Shown piece after piece: positions 9,540-18,186 of a DNA stretch of 64,000 nt. Under the pieces are notes generated by a model. The model was not told where the DNA came from, made no database searches, and saw nothing but the letters and a program-made list of their open reading frames with translations. The stretch spans positions 124,001-188,000 of the forward strand of contig NZ_JANKHH010000004.1 of the NCBI RefSeq assembly GCF_024626475.1. The letters run 5' to 3'. The stretch is from Parerythrobacter lacustris (lineage in GTDB: Bacteria; Pseudomonadota; Alphaproteobacteria; Sphingomonadales; Sphingomonadaceae). Numbering within the stretch: the first letter of the stretch is position 1; each line of letters opens with the position of its first letter. The position numbers and the translations under genes were made by a program.

Positions 9540-9760
9540 TTACGGATAGCAAAAGGATACAGTGGCGGGACCGGGATGTTGGCCAAAAGATGTCGATCAT
9601 CTTCGGCTATCTGCTTTTTGCACTAGCGGCAGCATTCATGGTGTACACAACCTTTATTGCGGCACCCTTCGTTGAATGGCCCAAGCTGATTTTGGCTTTT
9701 TCCCTAGGAATGGGTTTCAATGAGTTAATTCGTCGGTGGAGGCTGCATAATGCTCGCTGA
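9536..9760 (+). CDS. Small two-helix membrane protein, nuoE/nuoF junction
   Basis: 74 residues, unrecognised. A charged N-terminus ([14 protein letters not shown]) is followed by two hydrophobic helices (about 20-40 and 48-62) and a basic end (RRWRLHNAR), so the termini probably face the cytoplasm. Base composition is visibly more A/T-rich than nuoE and nuoF, with codons such as ATA, AGG, TTA and AAA that neighbours avoid. This may mean later acquisition or weak constraint. Overlaps 4 nt upstream and 11 nt into nuoF. Confidence 0.6.
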   Translation: MITDSKRIQWRDRDVGQKMSIIFGYLLFALAAAFMVYTTFIAAPFVEWPKLILAFSLGMGFNELIRRWRLHNAR

Positions 9761-11054
9761 CCGGGATCGCATCTTCACCAACCTCTACGGCTTCCAGGAC
9801 TGGGGGCTGAAGGCGGCGCAGGCGCGTGGGGACTGGGACGATACGAAAGCCCTGATCGCGCGCGGGCAGGATGCAATCATCGAGGAAGTCAAAGCCTCCG
9901 GTCTGCGCGGGCGGGGCGGAGCGGGTTTCCCGACCGGGCTCAAGTGGTCGTTCATGCCGAAGGAAAGCCGCGACGGCCGCCCGAGCTTCCTCGTCATCAA
10001 CGCCGACGAATCCGAGCCCGGCAGCTGCAAGGACCGCGAGATCATCCGCCACGATCCGCACAAGCTGATCGAAGGCGCGCTGGTCGCCGGTTTCGCTATG
10101 CGTGCGCGCGCGGCCTATATCTACATCCGCGGCGAGTATATCCGTGAGGCCGAGACGCTGCAGAAGGCGATCGACGAGGCCTATGCTGCGGGACTGATCG
10201 GCAAGAACGCCAGCAAGTCGGGCTACGACTTCGATGTATTCATGCACCGAGGTGCGGGCGCCTACATCTGCGGCGAAGAAACCGCGATGATCGAAAGCCT
10301 CGAGGGCAAGAAGGGCCAGCCGCGCCTCAAGCCGCCGTTCCCGGCCGGCGCGGGCCTCTATGGCTGTCCGACCACGGTGAACAATGTTGAGAGCATCGCG
10401 GTTGTGCCGACGATCCTCCGGCGCGGGGCGGCGTGGTTTTCCAGCTTCGGTCGCGAGAACAACAAGGGCACCAAGCTGTTCCAGATCAGCGGCCATGTCG
10501 AGAAGCCCTGCGTGGTCGAGGAAGCGATGAGCATCCCGTTCCGCGAGCTGATCGAAAAGCATTGCGGCGGCATCGCCGGCGGGTGGGACAATCTGCTGGC
10601 GGTGATCCCCGGCGGTTCCTCGGTACCGCTGGTTCCGGCTGCGCAGATCATGGACGCCCCGATGGATTTCGACGGGCTGAAGGATGTCGGCTCCGGCCTC
10701 GGCACGGCGGCAGTGATCGTGATGGACAAGTCGACCGACATCGTCCGCGCGATCAGCCGCATCAGCTATTTCTACAAGCACGAGAGCTGCGGCCAGTGCA
10801 CCCCCTGCCGCGAAGGCACCGGGTGGATGTGGCGGATGATGGAACGCCTGCGCACCGGCGATGCGGCGATCGAGGAAATCGACATGCTGCAACAGGTGAC
10901 CAAGCAGGTCGAAGGCCACACCATCTGCGCGCTGGGCGACGCGGCGGCATGGCCGATCCAGGGCCTGATCAAGCACTTTCGCCCCGAGCTCGAGCGGCGG
11001 ATCCACGAGCACAACGCGCAGTTTGCGCCAGAGTACGGAGTGGCGGCAGAATGA
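9750..11054 (+). CDS. nuoF: NADH-quinone oxidoreductase subunit F
   Basis: 434 residues, the 51-kDa subunit that binds NADH and FMN and carries cluster N3. The Gly-rich [11 protein letters not shown] (53-63) is the nucleotide/FMN site; Glu-rich ADESEPG and [14 protein letters not shown] (about 173-186) are further family motifs. N3 ligands are Cys347, Cys350, Cys353 (CGQCTPC) and Cys393 (TICALGD). The start overlaps the preceding small gene by 11 nt and the stop overlaps the next ORF by 4 nt. Confidence 0.97.
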   Translation: MLADRDRIFTNLYGFQDWGLKAAQARGDWDDTKALIARGQDAIIEEVKASGLRGRGGAGFPTGLKWSFMPKESRDGRPSFLVINADESEPGSCKDREIIRHDPHKLIEGALVAGFAMRARAAYIYIRGEYIREAETLQKAIDEAYAAGLIGKNASKSGYDFDVFMHRGAGAYICGEETAMIESLEGKKGQPRLKPPFPAGAGLYGCPTTVNNVESIAVVPTILRRGAAWFSSFGRENNKGTKLFQISGHVEKPCVVEEAMSIPFRELIEKHCGGIAGGWDNLLAVIPGGSSVPLVPAAQIMDAPMDFDGLKDVGSGLGTAAVIVMDKSTDIVRAISRISYFYKHESCGQCTPCREGTGWMWRMMERLRTGDAAIEEIDMLQQVTKQVEGHTICALGDAAAWPIQGLIKHFRPELERRIHEHNAQFAPEYGVAAE

Positions 11055-11776
11055 GGAGGGGCTTCGTATCCGTTCTTGCCGTGACGGCATTGGCTGCGTC
11101 CGCATCGGCGCAGGGCCAATCTTCCATGGGCTTCAGATTGGGTCAGGATCAGCGGGATCATCGAACTGCCGGACCCGATACTCCGCCGGAGCAGACCCTG
11201 ATGCGCACGGCGAAATGCGTAGCGCAGGATCGCCCCACCGAAGTGCGTGCGTATCTGGCAGCGACCCCTGGCAGTGCTGGCGAGGAACAGGCTTACGAGG
11301 TCTTCGCGGAGAAGCTCCGGAAGTGCATGCCGAATGTCGATTTTTCCGGGGTTGGAAACATGCAGGCAGCACGAGGCGCGCTGACCATGCGGTTCGAACA
11401 CTCAACCTTGCGAGGTGCCTTGGCGGAAAGCATGCTACGCGAAGGCAAGACCGAGCTGATGCTCGACAAGATTATGCTCGGCGACGATGGCATGTTCGTC
11501 GCGGAAAGATTTCATGGCGAGCGCTCCGACACGATCGAACGCGTGTTCTCGCTGGGCTTTGCCGGTTGCGTCATGGGGCATAATGCGGGGGCGCTCGAAG
11601 CATTGTTCCAGACCGAGCCTGGCAGCGACAACGAGAAGCAGGCGATCATGGCGATGAGCCCGAGCTTCGGACAATGCGTGATGGAAGGTCAGAGCCTGAA
11701 GCTGCGCGCGCCGACGTTGCGAAATCAACTTGCCGAAGCAGCCTACTACGCGGTCAGTCTGGAGGCACCACAATGA
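11051..11776 (+). CDS. Secreted two-repeat C-x35-C protein, copy 1
   Basis: 241 residues, no family recognised. It opens with a signal peptide ([21 protein letters not shown]), so the product should be periplasmic. The mature part is an internal duplication: repeat 1 has Cys56 and Cys92, repeat 2 has Cys173 and Cys209, each pair 36 residues apart. After the first Cys both repeats share a helix and a PGS turn ([16 protein letters not shown]); after the second Cys both end with LR.(A/Q)LAE. The pairs are placed for one disulfide per repeat. ATGA overlap with nuoF and a 4 nt overlap with the next paralogue tie it to the complex I operon. The next two genes are relatives. Confidence 0.75.
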   Translation: MRRGFVSVLAVTALAASASAQGQSSMGFRLGQDQRDHRTAGPDTPPEQTLMRTAKCVAQDRPTEVRAYLAATPGSAGEEQAYEVFAEKLRKCMPNVDFSGVGNMQAARGALTMRFEHSTLRGALAESMLREGKTELMLDKIMLGDDGMFVAERFHGERSDTIERVFSLGFAGCVMGHNAGALEALFQTEPGSDNEKQAIMAMSPSFGQCVMEGQSLKLRAPTLRNQLAEAAYYAVSLEAPQ

Positions 11777-12432
11777 TCCTTCCCGCAATCCTGATGCTGT
11801 TGCAGGCGGTCCCGACCGCGCCTGCCGACCCGAAACCTGCGGAATGGCCCGATCCCGAGCGTGAAAGCGCGATGGGCGACACCCGTATTGCCGAATATGA
11901 CAGCGTGAGCGCGCGCAAGACGATGGCGCTTTACGCCGCCTGCGTCGCGGAAAGCAGCGCCGACAAGGTTTCGGCGGTGCTTGTGCGCGATTTCCGCACC
12001 ACCGAGTATCGCAACGGACTCAAGAACCTTTCCAGCGCCAACGAAGGTTGCGCGCGCAAGGTGGGGCTGCGCAACAGTGACCGGCTGCGGATGGGCAATC
12101 TGCCCTTCGCCGCTGCCTTGGCCGAAGTGATGATCGCATCCGATGGAGAGCCACTCAAGAGCCGTCTGGCCAGGGCGGCGGCGGGCAAGACCACCGAGAC
12201 TTTCGCCCCGAGCGATGCCGTCGCGATGTGCGTGGTGCGTTCGGTCCCCGACGATGTTACCGCCTTGCTCCAGAGCGAGCCGGGCTCCGAGGCCGAGACT
12301 TCGACTGAAGCGAAGCTGCTGCCGGTTGCCCGGATGTGTGCCGACGGAACGCGGGTGGAAGCGACCACACTCGGCCTGCGCTCGATCATTGCCACCGCGA
12401 CCTTTCGCCTGCTGGCCGCGCAGGAGGGCTGA
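11773..12432 (+). CDS. Secreted two-repeat C-x35-C protein, copy 2
   Basis: 219 residues, paralogue of the preceding gene. The N-terminus ([18 protein letters not shown]) is a short hydrophobic signal-like segment. Repeat 1 has Cys57 and Cys93; repeat 2 has Cys153 and Cys189, both exactly C-x35-C. Repeat 2 keeps ALLQSEPGSEAE, matching [12 protein letters not shown] in copy 1, and both repeat ends carry a helix with LR or LAE. Repeat 1 has lost the PGS turn. The start overlaps copy 1 by 4 nt. Function unknown; export to the periplasm is inferred from the N-terminus and the even number of cysteines. Confidence 0.75.
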   Translation: MILPAILMLLQAVPTAPADPKPAEWPDPERESAMGDTRIAEYDSVSARKTMALYAACVAESSADKVSAVLVRDFRTTEYRNGLKNLSSANEGCARKVGLRNSDRLRMGNLPFAAALAEVMIASDGEPLKSRLARAAAGKTTETFAPSDAVAMCVVRSVPDDVTALLQSEPGSEAETSTEAKLLPVARMCADGTRVEATTLGLRSIIATATFRLLAAQEG

Positions 12433-12480
12433 GCGATGTTCGATACTACACTTGTTTGCCGTCGGCAGGGAGACAGCGGC

Positions 12481-13131
12481 ATGAGCGCGGTCAGGATCGG
12501 CATCACGGGATGCACTGCAGCGCTGCTTGCTCTGAGCTACGCGGTTGCTGCACAGCCTCTCGAGTACGACTACGAAGATGTGGTCATTTCGACGGCGAAG
12601 ATCGACAAGATTCTGGCCTCACCGGCCGGGTGGGGCGATCCACCGGCCTATTTCATCGAGCAAGGCCGTGCGATCCATTGTTACATCGAAGAAAATCCCC
12701 AACGCGCCGCCGAAATACTGACATCCGCGCGCGAGCGGGGCCTCGACTTCACCAGCAAGGAAGCGGTCGCGTTTGATGAAAGCGATTGTCTCAAACCCTT
12801 CCTCGAAGTTGCCCGGTCGCCCAAATACGCCGACGATCCGTTCGACCTTTATGGCACCGAAATCGACTTTGCGACCTACCACAGCCTGGCCGCACGCTAC
12901 ATCGGCAGCTGCATGTGGGAAGCGGATACCCCCTTCTTCAGCCAGTTGATGGCCGATGTCGAAAATCCCGCCGGTCTCACTCCGTTCCTGCGCGAGGGTT
13001 ATTACACCGATGATTTCAACCCGGCGGGGGAGAGCTGCTTTCCCGATTACGACAAGCTCGTGAATTTCAACTACGCTTTACGATACGACGTCGTCCAGCA
13101 GTTGCTCGTGCGCAGGGGGCTCGACGACTGA
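12481..13131 (+). CDS. Secreted two-repeat Cys-pair protein, copy 3 (divergent)
   Basis: 216 residues from the ATG at 12481, chosen because GGGAGA precedes it and it places a clean signal peptide (MSAVRIGITGCTAALLAL, AVAAQ) at the N-terminus; an in-frame ATG at 12436 would add 15 polar residues. Sequence similarity to the two upstream genes is low, but the layout agrees: Cys67 and Cys103 are again C-x35-C, Cys144 and Cys186 are C-x41-C, and the second repeat ends with ALRYDVVQQLL as in the paralogues. The mature protein is acidic and rich in aromatic residues. The stop overlaps the nuoG start by 1 nt (TGATG). Confidence 0.7.
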   Translation: MSAVRIGITGCTAALLALSYAVAAQPLEYDYEDVVISTAKIDKILASPAGWGDPPAYFIEQGRAIHCYIEENPQRAAEILTSARERGLDFTSKEAVAFDESDCLKPFLEVARSPKYADDPFDLYGTEIDFATYHSLAARYIGSCMWEADTPFFSQLMADVENPAGLTPFLREGYYTDDFNPAGESCFPDYDKLVNFNYALRYDVVQQLLVRRGLDD

Positions 13132-15140
13132 TGCCCAAGGTTACCGTAGACGGCGTTGAAATCGAGGTCCCGGCGGGCGCGACCGTGCTGCAGGCGTGCG
13201 AGCTGGCGGGGAAGGAAATCCCCCGCTTCTGCTATCACGAACGGCTGAGCATCGCGGGCAATTGCCGCATGTGCCTGGTCGAGGTGAAGCCGGGGCCGCC
13301 CAAGCCGCAGGCGAGCTGCGCGCTGCCCGCAACCGACGGTCAGGACATCCGCACCGACAGCCAGATGGTCAAGACCGCGCGCGAAGGCGTGATGGAATTC
13401 CTGCTGATCAACCACCCGCTCGACTGCCCGATCTGCGACCAGGGCGGCGAGTGCGACCTGCAGGACCAGGCGGTGGCCTATGGCCGGGGCGGTTCGCGCT
13501 ACGACATGAACAAGCGGGCGGTGACCGAGAAATACATGGGACCGCTGATCAAGACGGTGATGACCCGCTGCATCCACTGCACCCGCTGCGTGCGCTTCTC
13601 CGAAGAGATCGCCGGGGTGGACGAAATCGGCGCGCTCTATCGCGGCGAGGACATGCAGATCACCACTTATCTCGAGCAGGCGGCGGAACACGAGCTCAGC
13701 GCCAATGTGATCGATTTGTGCCCGGTTGGCGCGCTGACCAGCCGCCCCTATGCGTTCGAAGCGCGCCCGTGGGAGCTGAGGAAGACGCTCAGCATCGACG
13801 TGTCCGATGCGGTCGGCGCCAACATCACGCTGCAGTCCAAGGGCCGCGAAGTCATGCGCGCGCTTCCGCGGATCAACGACGACGTCAACGAGGAATGGCT
13901 GAGCGACAAGGGCCGCTTCATGGTCGACGGGCTGGGCAAGCGCCGGCTCGACAAGGTATTCCTGCGCAAGAAGGGCGGCCTCAAGCCCGCCACCTGGGAA
14001 GAGGCGTTCGCTGCCGTTGCCAAGGCGAAGCCGGGCAAGGCAATTGCCGCGATCGCCGGCGACATGGTCGATTGCGAGACGATGTTCGCCGCCAAGGCGC
14101 TGCTGAAGGCTTGCGGGTCGGGCCTGCTCGAAGGCCGCCAGACCGGCATGGACTACGACGTCTCGAACCTCGCCGCGGTCGCTTTCAACTCGACCTTCGC
14201 CGGGATCGAGACCGCCGATGCTGTGCTGATCGTCGGCAGCCACATTCGGTGGGAAGCACCGCTGGTCAACGTCCGCCTGCGCAAGGCGGTAAAGCGCGGG
14301 GCGAAGGTCTATATCATCGGGCCGCGGTGGGACCCGACCTATCCGGCGACCTTCCTCGGAGAAGACTTGTCGGTCTTGTCCAAGCTGCCGAAGGACCTGG
14401 TCGACGCGTTCAAGGGCGCCGAGCGTCCCGCGATCATCATGGGCGGTGCGGCGCTGGCCAAGGGCGCACTCGGAGCAGGGCTGGCCGCGGCGGAGAAGCT
14501 TAAGGTCGTGCGGGATGGCTGGAACGGGTTCAACGTGCTCCACTTCAGCGCCGCGCGGATGGGCGGGCTGATGCTCGGCTATGCGCAGAAGGGTGGAATG
14601 GCGGATATCGCTGCAGCGAAGCCCAAGGTGGTGCTGAGCCTCGGCGCGGACGAGATGGATTTCGAGCCCTTCGCCGATGCGCTCAAGGTTTATATCGGCC
14701 ACCACGGCGACAAGGGCGCGCATGCGGCGGACATCGTCCTTCCGGCGGCGAGCTTTGCCGAAAAGGACGGGACCTACGTCAACACCGAAGGCCGGGTGCA
14801 GTTTGCCGAGAAGGCCGTGTTCGCACCCGGTGACGCGCGCGAGGACTGGACGATCCTGCGCGCCCTGGCCGATGCGCTGGGTGTCTCGGTCGGTTTCGAC
14901 AGCTACGCCGAATTGCAGGCCGCGATGATCGCCGAAGTCCCCTCGCTGGGCGAGGAAGGTCTGGCCGATCTCGGCGCGCTCCCCAAGGCGGACAGCAAGG
15001 CCAAGGCGGAGGGCGCGATCTCGGCCTATCCGATCAAGGACTTCTACCTCACCAACCCGATCGCCCGCGCCAGCGCGGTGATGCAGCAATGTTCGGCCGA
15101 ACTGCTGCATGGCGAAGAGCTGAAGGAAGCGGCGGAATGA
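13131..15140 (+). CDS. nuoG: NADH-quinone oxidoreductase subunit G
   Basis: 669 residues, the 75-kDa subunit. Three N-terminal Fe-S binding sets are visible: Cys34, Cys45, Cys48 and Cys63 for [2Fe-2S] N1b; His95, Cys99, Cys102 and Cys108 for N5; Cys147, Cys150, Cys153 and Cys197 for N4. The extra N7 ligand set of enterobacterial NuoG is not seen. The rest (about 215-669) is the molybdopterin-oxidoreductase-like domain without cofactor function in complex I. The length matches the alphaproteobacterial/mitochondrial type. Confidence 0.96.
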   Translation: MPKVTVDGVEIEVPAGATVLQACELAGKEIPRFCYHERLSIAGNCRMCLVEVKPGPPKPQASCALPATDGQDIRTDSQMVKTAREGVMEFLLINHPLDCPICDQGGECDLQDQAVAYGRGGSRYDMNKRAVTEKYMGPLIKTVMTRCIHCTRCVRFSEEIAGVDEIGALYRGEDMQITTYLEQAAEHELSANVIDLCPVGALTSRPYAFEARPWELRKTLSIDVSDAVGANITLQSKGREVMRALPRINDDVNEEWLSDKGRFMVDGLGKRRLDKVFLRKKGGLKPATWEEAFAAVAKAKPGKAIAAIAGDMVDCETMFAAKALLKACGSGLLEGRQTGMDYDVSNLAAVAFNSTFAGIETADAVLIVGSHIRWEAPLVNVRLRKAVKRGAKVYIIGPRWDPTYPATFLGEDLSVLSKLPKDLVDAFKGAERPAIIMGGAALAKGALGAGLAAAEKLKVVRDGWNGFNVLHFSAARMGGLMLGYAQKGGMADIAAAKPKVVLSLGADEMDFEPFADALKVYIGHHGDKGAHAADIVLPAASFAEKDGTYVNTEGRVQFAEKAVFAPGDAREDWTILRALADALGVSVGFDSYAELQAAMIAEVPSLGEEGLADLGALPKADSKAKAEGAISAYPIKDFYLTNPIARASAVMQQCSAELLHGEELKEAAE

Positions 15141-15412
15141 GTGCGCTTCCCCAATTCATTCGCCGAATGCCGCAGGTTTTCTATGCACTTGCCGTTGTCT
15201 TCTGCTTGTGGCGCTTCTGGAATGAATATGCGGTTCTTTCGCAGACACTTGCCTACGAGTCGGCAGCGAATAGCGGTACCCCGCTACGGCAGATGGCCAT
15301 GTCCGGAGCGCTGTACTGGGCTTTTGCCGAAGCTGCATACATGGTCGGTACCGGTGTCATGATACAGGTGCTCATCGCGATTTTTGACAAGGTGAAGGGG
15401 GCGGCAGAATGA
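15137..15412 (+). CDS. Small membrane protein between nuoG and nuoH (1)
   Basis: 91 residues, unrecognised. Two hydrophobic segments (about residues 13-32 and 57-84) flank a polar loop NEYAVLSQTLAYESAANSGTPLRQ. The start overlaps the nuoG stop (ATGA) and the stop overlaps the next small ORF by 4 nt. Codon use is less GC-biased than nuoG and nuoH. Function unknown; position suggests a complex I accessory or a passenger gene. Confidence 0.62.
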   Translation: MSALPQFIRRMPQVFYALAVVFCLWRFWNEYAVLSQTLAYESAANSGTPLRQMAMSGALYWAFAEAAYMVGTGVMIQVLIAIFDKVKGAAE

Positions 15413-15579
15413 GCCTCTTTGTAATCTTGGGGGGTGGAATTGCCATGCTTGTTGCTCTCCTCATCCTCGCCAAATTTGCGCCTCAAACTCTCGATCGAAT
15501 TGGCAGTGCTCCTGACGCTGGATCGTCAAGCGCTTCCGGCGGTTCGTACGGCGAAGGCGATCCGGGGGCTGATCTCTAA
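15409..15579 (+). CDS. Small single-helix protein between nuoG and nuoH (2)
   Basis: 56 residues. Residues 2-23 are strongly hydrophobic ([19 protein letters not shown]) and could be a membrane anchor or uncleaved signal; the remaining 33 residues are Ser/Gly/Asp-rich and probably flexible. It overlaps the upstream gene by 4 nt (ATGA) and its TAA overlaps the nuoH start (TAATG). A good GGGGGCGG stretch lies 8-15 nt before the ATG. The gene is short, but the tight coupling on both sides supports it. No function assigned. Confidence 0.5.
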   Translation: MSLFVILGGGIAMLVALLILAKFAPQTLDRIGSAPDAGSSSASGGSYGEGDPGADL

Positions 15580-16649
15580 TGACCGAGTTTTTCCAATCCC
15601 TCGGCATGGGCTACGAAGCCGCGTGGTTCACCGCGACCATCGCGGGCATCCTGCTGATCGCCTTCCCGCTGATGCTGGCGGTCGCGATGATCATCTATGC
15701 CGACCGCAAGATCTGGGCGGCGATGGCACTGCGCAAGGGACCGAATGTGGTCGGACCGTTCGGCCTGCTGCAGAGCTTCGCCGACGGGCTGAAGGTGTTC
15801 CTGCAGGAAACCATCATCCCCTCGGCCGCCAACAAGGGGCTGTTCCTGCTCGCGCCGATCATCACCTTCACGGTCGCGCTGATGGCCTGGGCGGTGGTGC
15901 CGTTCGGGCCGGCCGCCGTGCTGTCGGACATCAACGTCGGCCTGCTCTACGTCCTCGCGATCAGCTCGCTCGGTGTCTACGGCGTGGTCATGGCGGGCTG
16001 GGCGTCGAACTCGAAATACCCGTTTTTCTCCGCCATGCGCGCCGCCGCGCAGATGATCAGCTACGAGGTTTCGATCGGCTTCATCCTGATCTGCGTCGTG
16101 CTGTGGGCAGGCACGTTCAACATGAACGGGATCGTCCTGGCCCAGCAGAACCACGTGTGGCTGCTCAACGGCTTCGCGTTCAACCCGCTGCTGTTCCCGA
16201 TGTGGGTGATGTTCCTCATCTCCTCGCTGGCGGAAACCGCGCGCGCGCCGTTCGACCTGACCGAGGCGGAAAGCGAGCTCGTCGCCGGGTACCAGACCGA
16301 ATATTCCTCGATGGCCTTCGCGCTCTACTGGCTCGGCGAATATGCCAACGTGCTGCTGATGTGCGCGCTCAACGCGGTGCTGTTCTTCGGCGGATGGCTG
16401 CCGCCGCTCGACATTCCGATCCTGTACAATTTCTTCTTCACCGAGGGGCTGACGGCGGTCTTCTGGCTATTCGCCAAGATCCTGTTCTTCTTCTTCATCT
16501 TCAGCTGGGTGAAGGCAACCGTGCCGCGTTATCGTTATGACCAGCTGATGCGGCTCGGGTGGAAGGTGTTTCTCCCGCTGAGTCTGTTCTTCGTCGTTCT
16601 CATTTCCGGATATCTGATGGCCACCGGCCACTATGGAGCAACCGCATGA
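15579..16649 (+). CDS. nuoH: NADH-quinone oxidoreductase subunit H
   Basis: 356 residues, the ND1 homologue that forms the membrane floor of the quinone channel. Eight or so membrane helices are apparent. Family motifs include [20 protein letters not shown] (about residues 43-62), the acidic loop [26 protein letters not shown] and the C-terminal [13 protein letters not shown]. The start overlaps the preceding small ORF (TAATG) and the stop overlaps nuoI by 4 nt. Confidence 0.97.
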   Translation: MTEFFQSLGMGYEAAWFTATIAGILLIAFPLMLAVAMIIYADRKIWAAMALRKGPNVVGPFGLLQSFADGLKVFLQETIIPSAANKGLFLLAPIITFTVALMAWAVVPFGPAAVLSDINVGLLYVLAISSLGVYGVVMAGWASNSKYPFFSAMRAAAQMISYEVSIGFILICVVLWAGTFNMNGIVLAQQNHVWLLNGFAFNPLLFPMWVMFLISSLAETARAPFDLTEAESELVAGYQTEYSSMAFALYWLGEYANVLLMCALNAVLFFGGWLPPLDIPILYNFFFTEGLTAVFWLFAKILFFFFIFSWVKATVPRYRYDQLMRLGWKVFLPLSLFFVVLISGYLMATGHYGATA

Positions 16650-17134
16650 CTTCGGTCGCCCACCTCATCAAGTCGTTCACCCTGTGGGAGTTCGTAAAGG
16701 CGCACGCCCTCACGCTGAAGTATTTCTTCAAGCCCAAGGCGACGATCAACTATCCGTTCGAGAAGAACCCGCTCAGCCCGCGTTTTCGCGGGGAGCATGC
16801 GCTGCGCCGCTATCCCAACGGCGAGGAACGCTGCATCGCGTGCAAGCTGTGCGAGGCGGTGTGTCCGGCGCAGGCGATCACCATCGAGGCGGAACCGCGC
16901 GAGGACGGCAGCCGCCGCACCACCCGCTACGATATCGACATGACCAAGTGCATCTACTGTGGCTTCTGCCAGGAAGCCTGCCCGGTGGATGCCATCGTCG
17001 AGGGGCCGAACTTCGAATATGCGACCGAGACGCGCGAAGAACTGCTCTACGACAAGGCGAAACTGCTGGCCAACGGGGACAAGTGGGAGCGCGCGATTGC
17101 CGCGAACCTTGAAGCCGATGCGCCCTACCGTTAG
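16646..17134 (+). CDS. nuoI: NADH-quinone oxidoreductase subunit I
   Basis: 162 residues, the ferredoxin-like subunit with two [4Fe-4S] clusters (N6a, N6b) that link NuoG to NuoB. The ligand sets are Cys63, 66, 69, 73 ([12 protein letters not shown]) and Cys102, 105, 108, 112 ([12 protein letters not shown]). The ATG at 16646 overlaps the nuoH stop; the open frame further upstream is inside nuoH. Confidence 0.97.
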   Translation: MTSVAHLIKSFTLWEFVKAHALTLKYFFKPKATINYPFEKNPLSPRFRGEHALRRYPNGEERCIACKLCEAVCPAQAITIEAEPREDGSRRTTRYDIDMTKCIYCGFCQEACPVDAIVEGPNFEYATETREELLYDKAKLLANGDKWERAIAANLEADAPYR

Positions 17135-17161
17135 GGGCCGCGCCCAGGACGCTATGAACCC

Positions 17162-17782
17162 ATGATCCAGACCCTTGCCTTCTACCTTTTCGCGGTGCTC
17201 GTCATCGCCAGCGCGGTGATGGTGATTACCGCGCGCAACCCGGTGCATTCGGTGCTGTGGCTGATCCTCGCTTTTTTCAACGGGGCCGGGTTGATGGTGC
17301 TGGTCGGCGCGGAGTTCATCGCGATGCTGCTGGTGATCGTCTATGTCGGCGCGGTCGCGGTATTGTTCCTGTTCGTGGTCATGATGCTCGACATCGATTT
17401 TGCCGAACTGCGCGCGGGTTTCGTGAAGAACTTCCCGCTCGGCATCGCGGTGGCGCTCGTGCTGCTGGCGGAGCTGGTGCTCGGCATCGGAGCCTACCAG
17501 GCGGGCGCGCTGCAGCTGGGCGAGCCGAGTGGCGTGGGCGCACCGCGCATGGGCGAAAGCAATATCGAGAGCATCGGCGCGCTGCTTTACGGCAAGTATC
17601 TGTTCCTGTTTGAAACCGCAGGCATCATCCTGCTGGTCGCGATGGTCGGGGCGATCGTCCTGACGCACCGTCCGCCCAAGACCCAGCGCGGGCACCAGAA
17701 CATCTCGAAGCAGAACCAGCGCCGCCCGCAGGATGCGACGGTGATGAAGCAGCCCCCGGTCGGGCAGGGGGTGGAATTGTGA
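17162..17782 (+). CDS. nuoJ: NADH-quinone oxidoreductase subunit J
   Basis: 206 residues, the ND6 homologue with five membrane helices. The conserved [19 protein letters not shown] and the helix containing [26 protein letters not shown], with the pi-bulge region important for coupling, are visible. The C-terminus is a polar tail (about residues 170-206, [12 protein letters not shown]). It follows nuoI after 27 nt and overlaps nuoK by 4 nt. Confidence 0.96.
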   Translation: MIQTLAFYLFAVLVIASAVMVITARNPVHSVLWLILAFFNGAGLMVLVGAEFIAMLLVIVYVGAVAVLFLFVVMMLDIDFAELRAGFVKNFPLGIAVALVLLAELVLGIGAYQAGALQLGEPSGVGAPRMGESNIESIGALLYGKYLFLFETAGIILLVAMVGAIVLTHRPPKTQRGHQNISKQNQRRPQDATVMKQPPVGQGVEL

Positions 17783-18084
17783 TCGGCATCGAACACTACA
17801 TGATCGTCAGCGCGATCCTCTTCGTGCTCGGCGTGCTCGGCATCTTCCTCAACCGGAAGAACGTGATCGTGATCCTGATGGCGATCGAGTTGATCCTGCT
17901 CAGCGTCAACCTCAACCTCGTCGCCTTCAGCGCATTCCTGAACGATCTCGTCGGCCAGGTGTTCGCGATGTTCGTGCTGACCGTCGCGGCGGGCGAAGCG
18001 GCGATCGGGCTGGCGATCCTCGTCATCTATTTCCGCGGCCGCGGCACCATCGCAGTCGACGATCCAAGCCGGATGAAGGGGTAA
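17779..18084 (+). CDS. nuoK: NADH-quinone oxidoreductase subunit K
   Basis: 101 residues, the ND4L homologue, three membrane helices. The two membrane-buried glutamates used in proton transfer are present (in [15 protein letters not shown] and [14 protein letters not shown]). The GTG start overlaps the nuoJ stop (GTGA). It is followed by the only sizeable gap in the nuo run, which carries a REP-like repeat. Confidence 0.97.
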   Translation: MIGIEHYMIVSAILFVLGVLGIFLNRKNVIVILMAIELILLSVNLNLVAFSAFLNDLVGQVFAMFVLTVAAGEAAIGLAILVIYFRGRGTIAVDDPSRMKG

Positions 18085-18089
18085 CACCA

Positions 18090-18185
18090 ATGAATACCCC
18101 TTTCCCGTTCGTCCTGAGCCTGTCGAAGGACGCGAGTGCACCACCGATGGGCTTCGACAAGCTCAGCCCGAACGGAGTTTGCTGA
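18090..18185 (+). CDS. Candidate 31-residue leader peptide before nuoL
   Basis: A 31-codon ORF starts at an ATG with AAGGGG 8 nt upstream and ends in TGA one base before the nuoL GTG. It is almost entirely encoded by the REP-like repeat, giving the peptide segments PFVLSLSKD and FDKLSPNG typical of such repeats. Its translation would carry ribosomes through the repeat hairpin and release them at the nuoL start, so it may act as a coupling leader rather than a functional peptide. Seen: SD, ORF and stop position. Inferred: the role. Confidence 0.35.
   Translation: MNTPFPFVLSLSKDASAPPMGFDKLSPNGVC
18104..18176. repeat. REP-like inverted repeat between nuoK and nuoL
   Basis: The left arm contains GTTCGTCCTGAGCCTGTCGA and the right arm GCTTCGACAAGCTCAGCCCG. 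The arms pair over about 25 positions with few mismatches around a 16-20 nt loop (GCGAGTGCACCACCGATG). A second copy of the same family lies at 43533-43620. Short intergenic palindromes of this kind are widespread in sphingomonad genomes. Here the element sits within a co-transcribed operon, so it must be read through. Confidence 0.8.
18174..18177 (+). promoter_or_regulatory. nuoL Shine-Dalgarno lying in the repeat arm
   Basis: GGAG is 9 nt before the nuoL GTG. Its first two bases belong to the CGAACGG arm (18169-18175) that pairs with CCGTTCG (18105-18111). In the folded repeat the ribosome binding site would be partly closed and would open when the leader ORF is translated. Confidence 0.45.
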
Positions 18186-18186
18186 G

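Noticed and set aside
9399-9760. Toxin-antitoxin pair from the two small ORFs before nuoF
   Set aside because: Both products are hydrophobic membrane peptides; there is no antitoxin DNA-binding motif and the pair is locked in the nuo translation chain.
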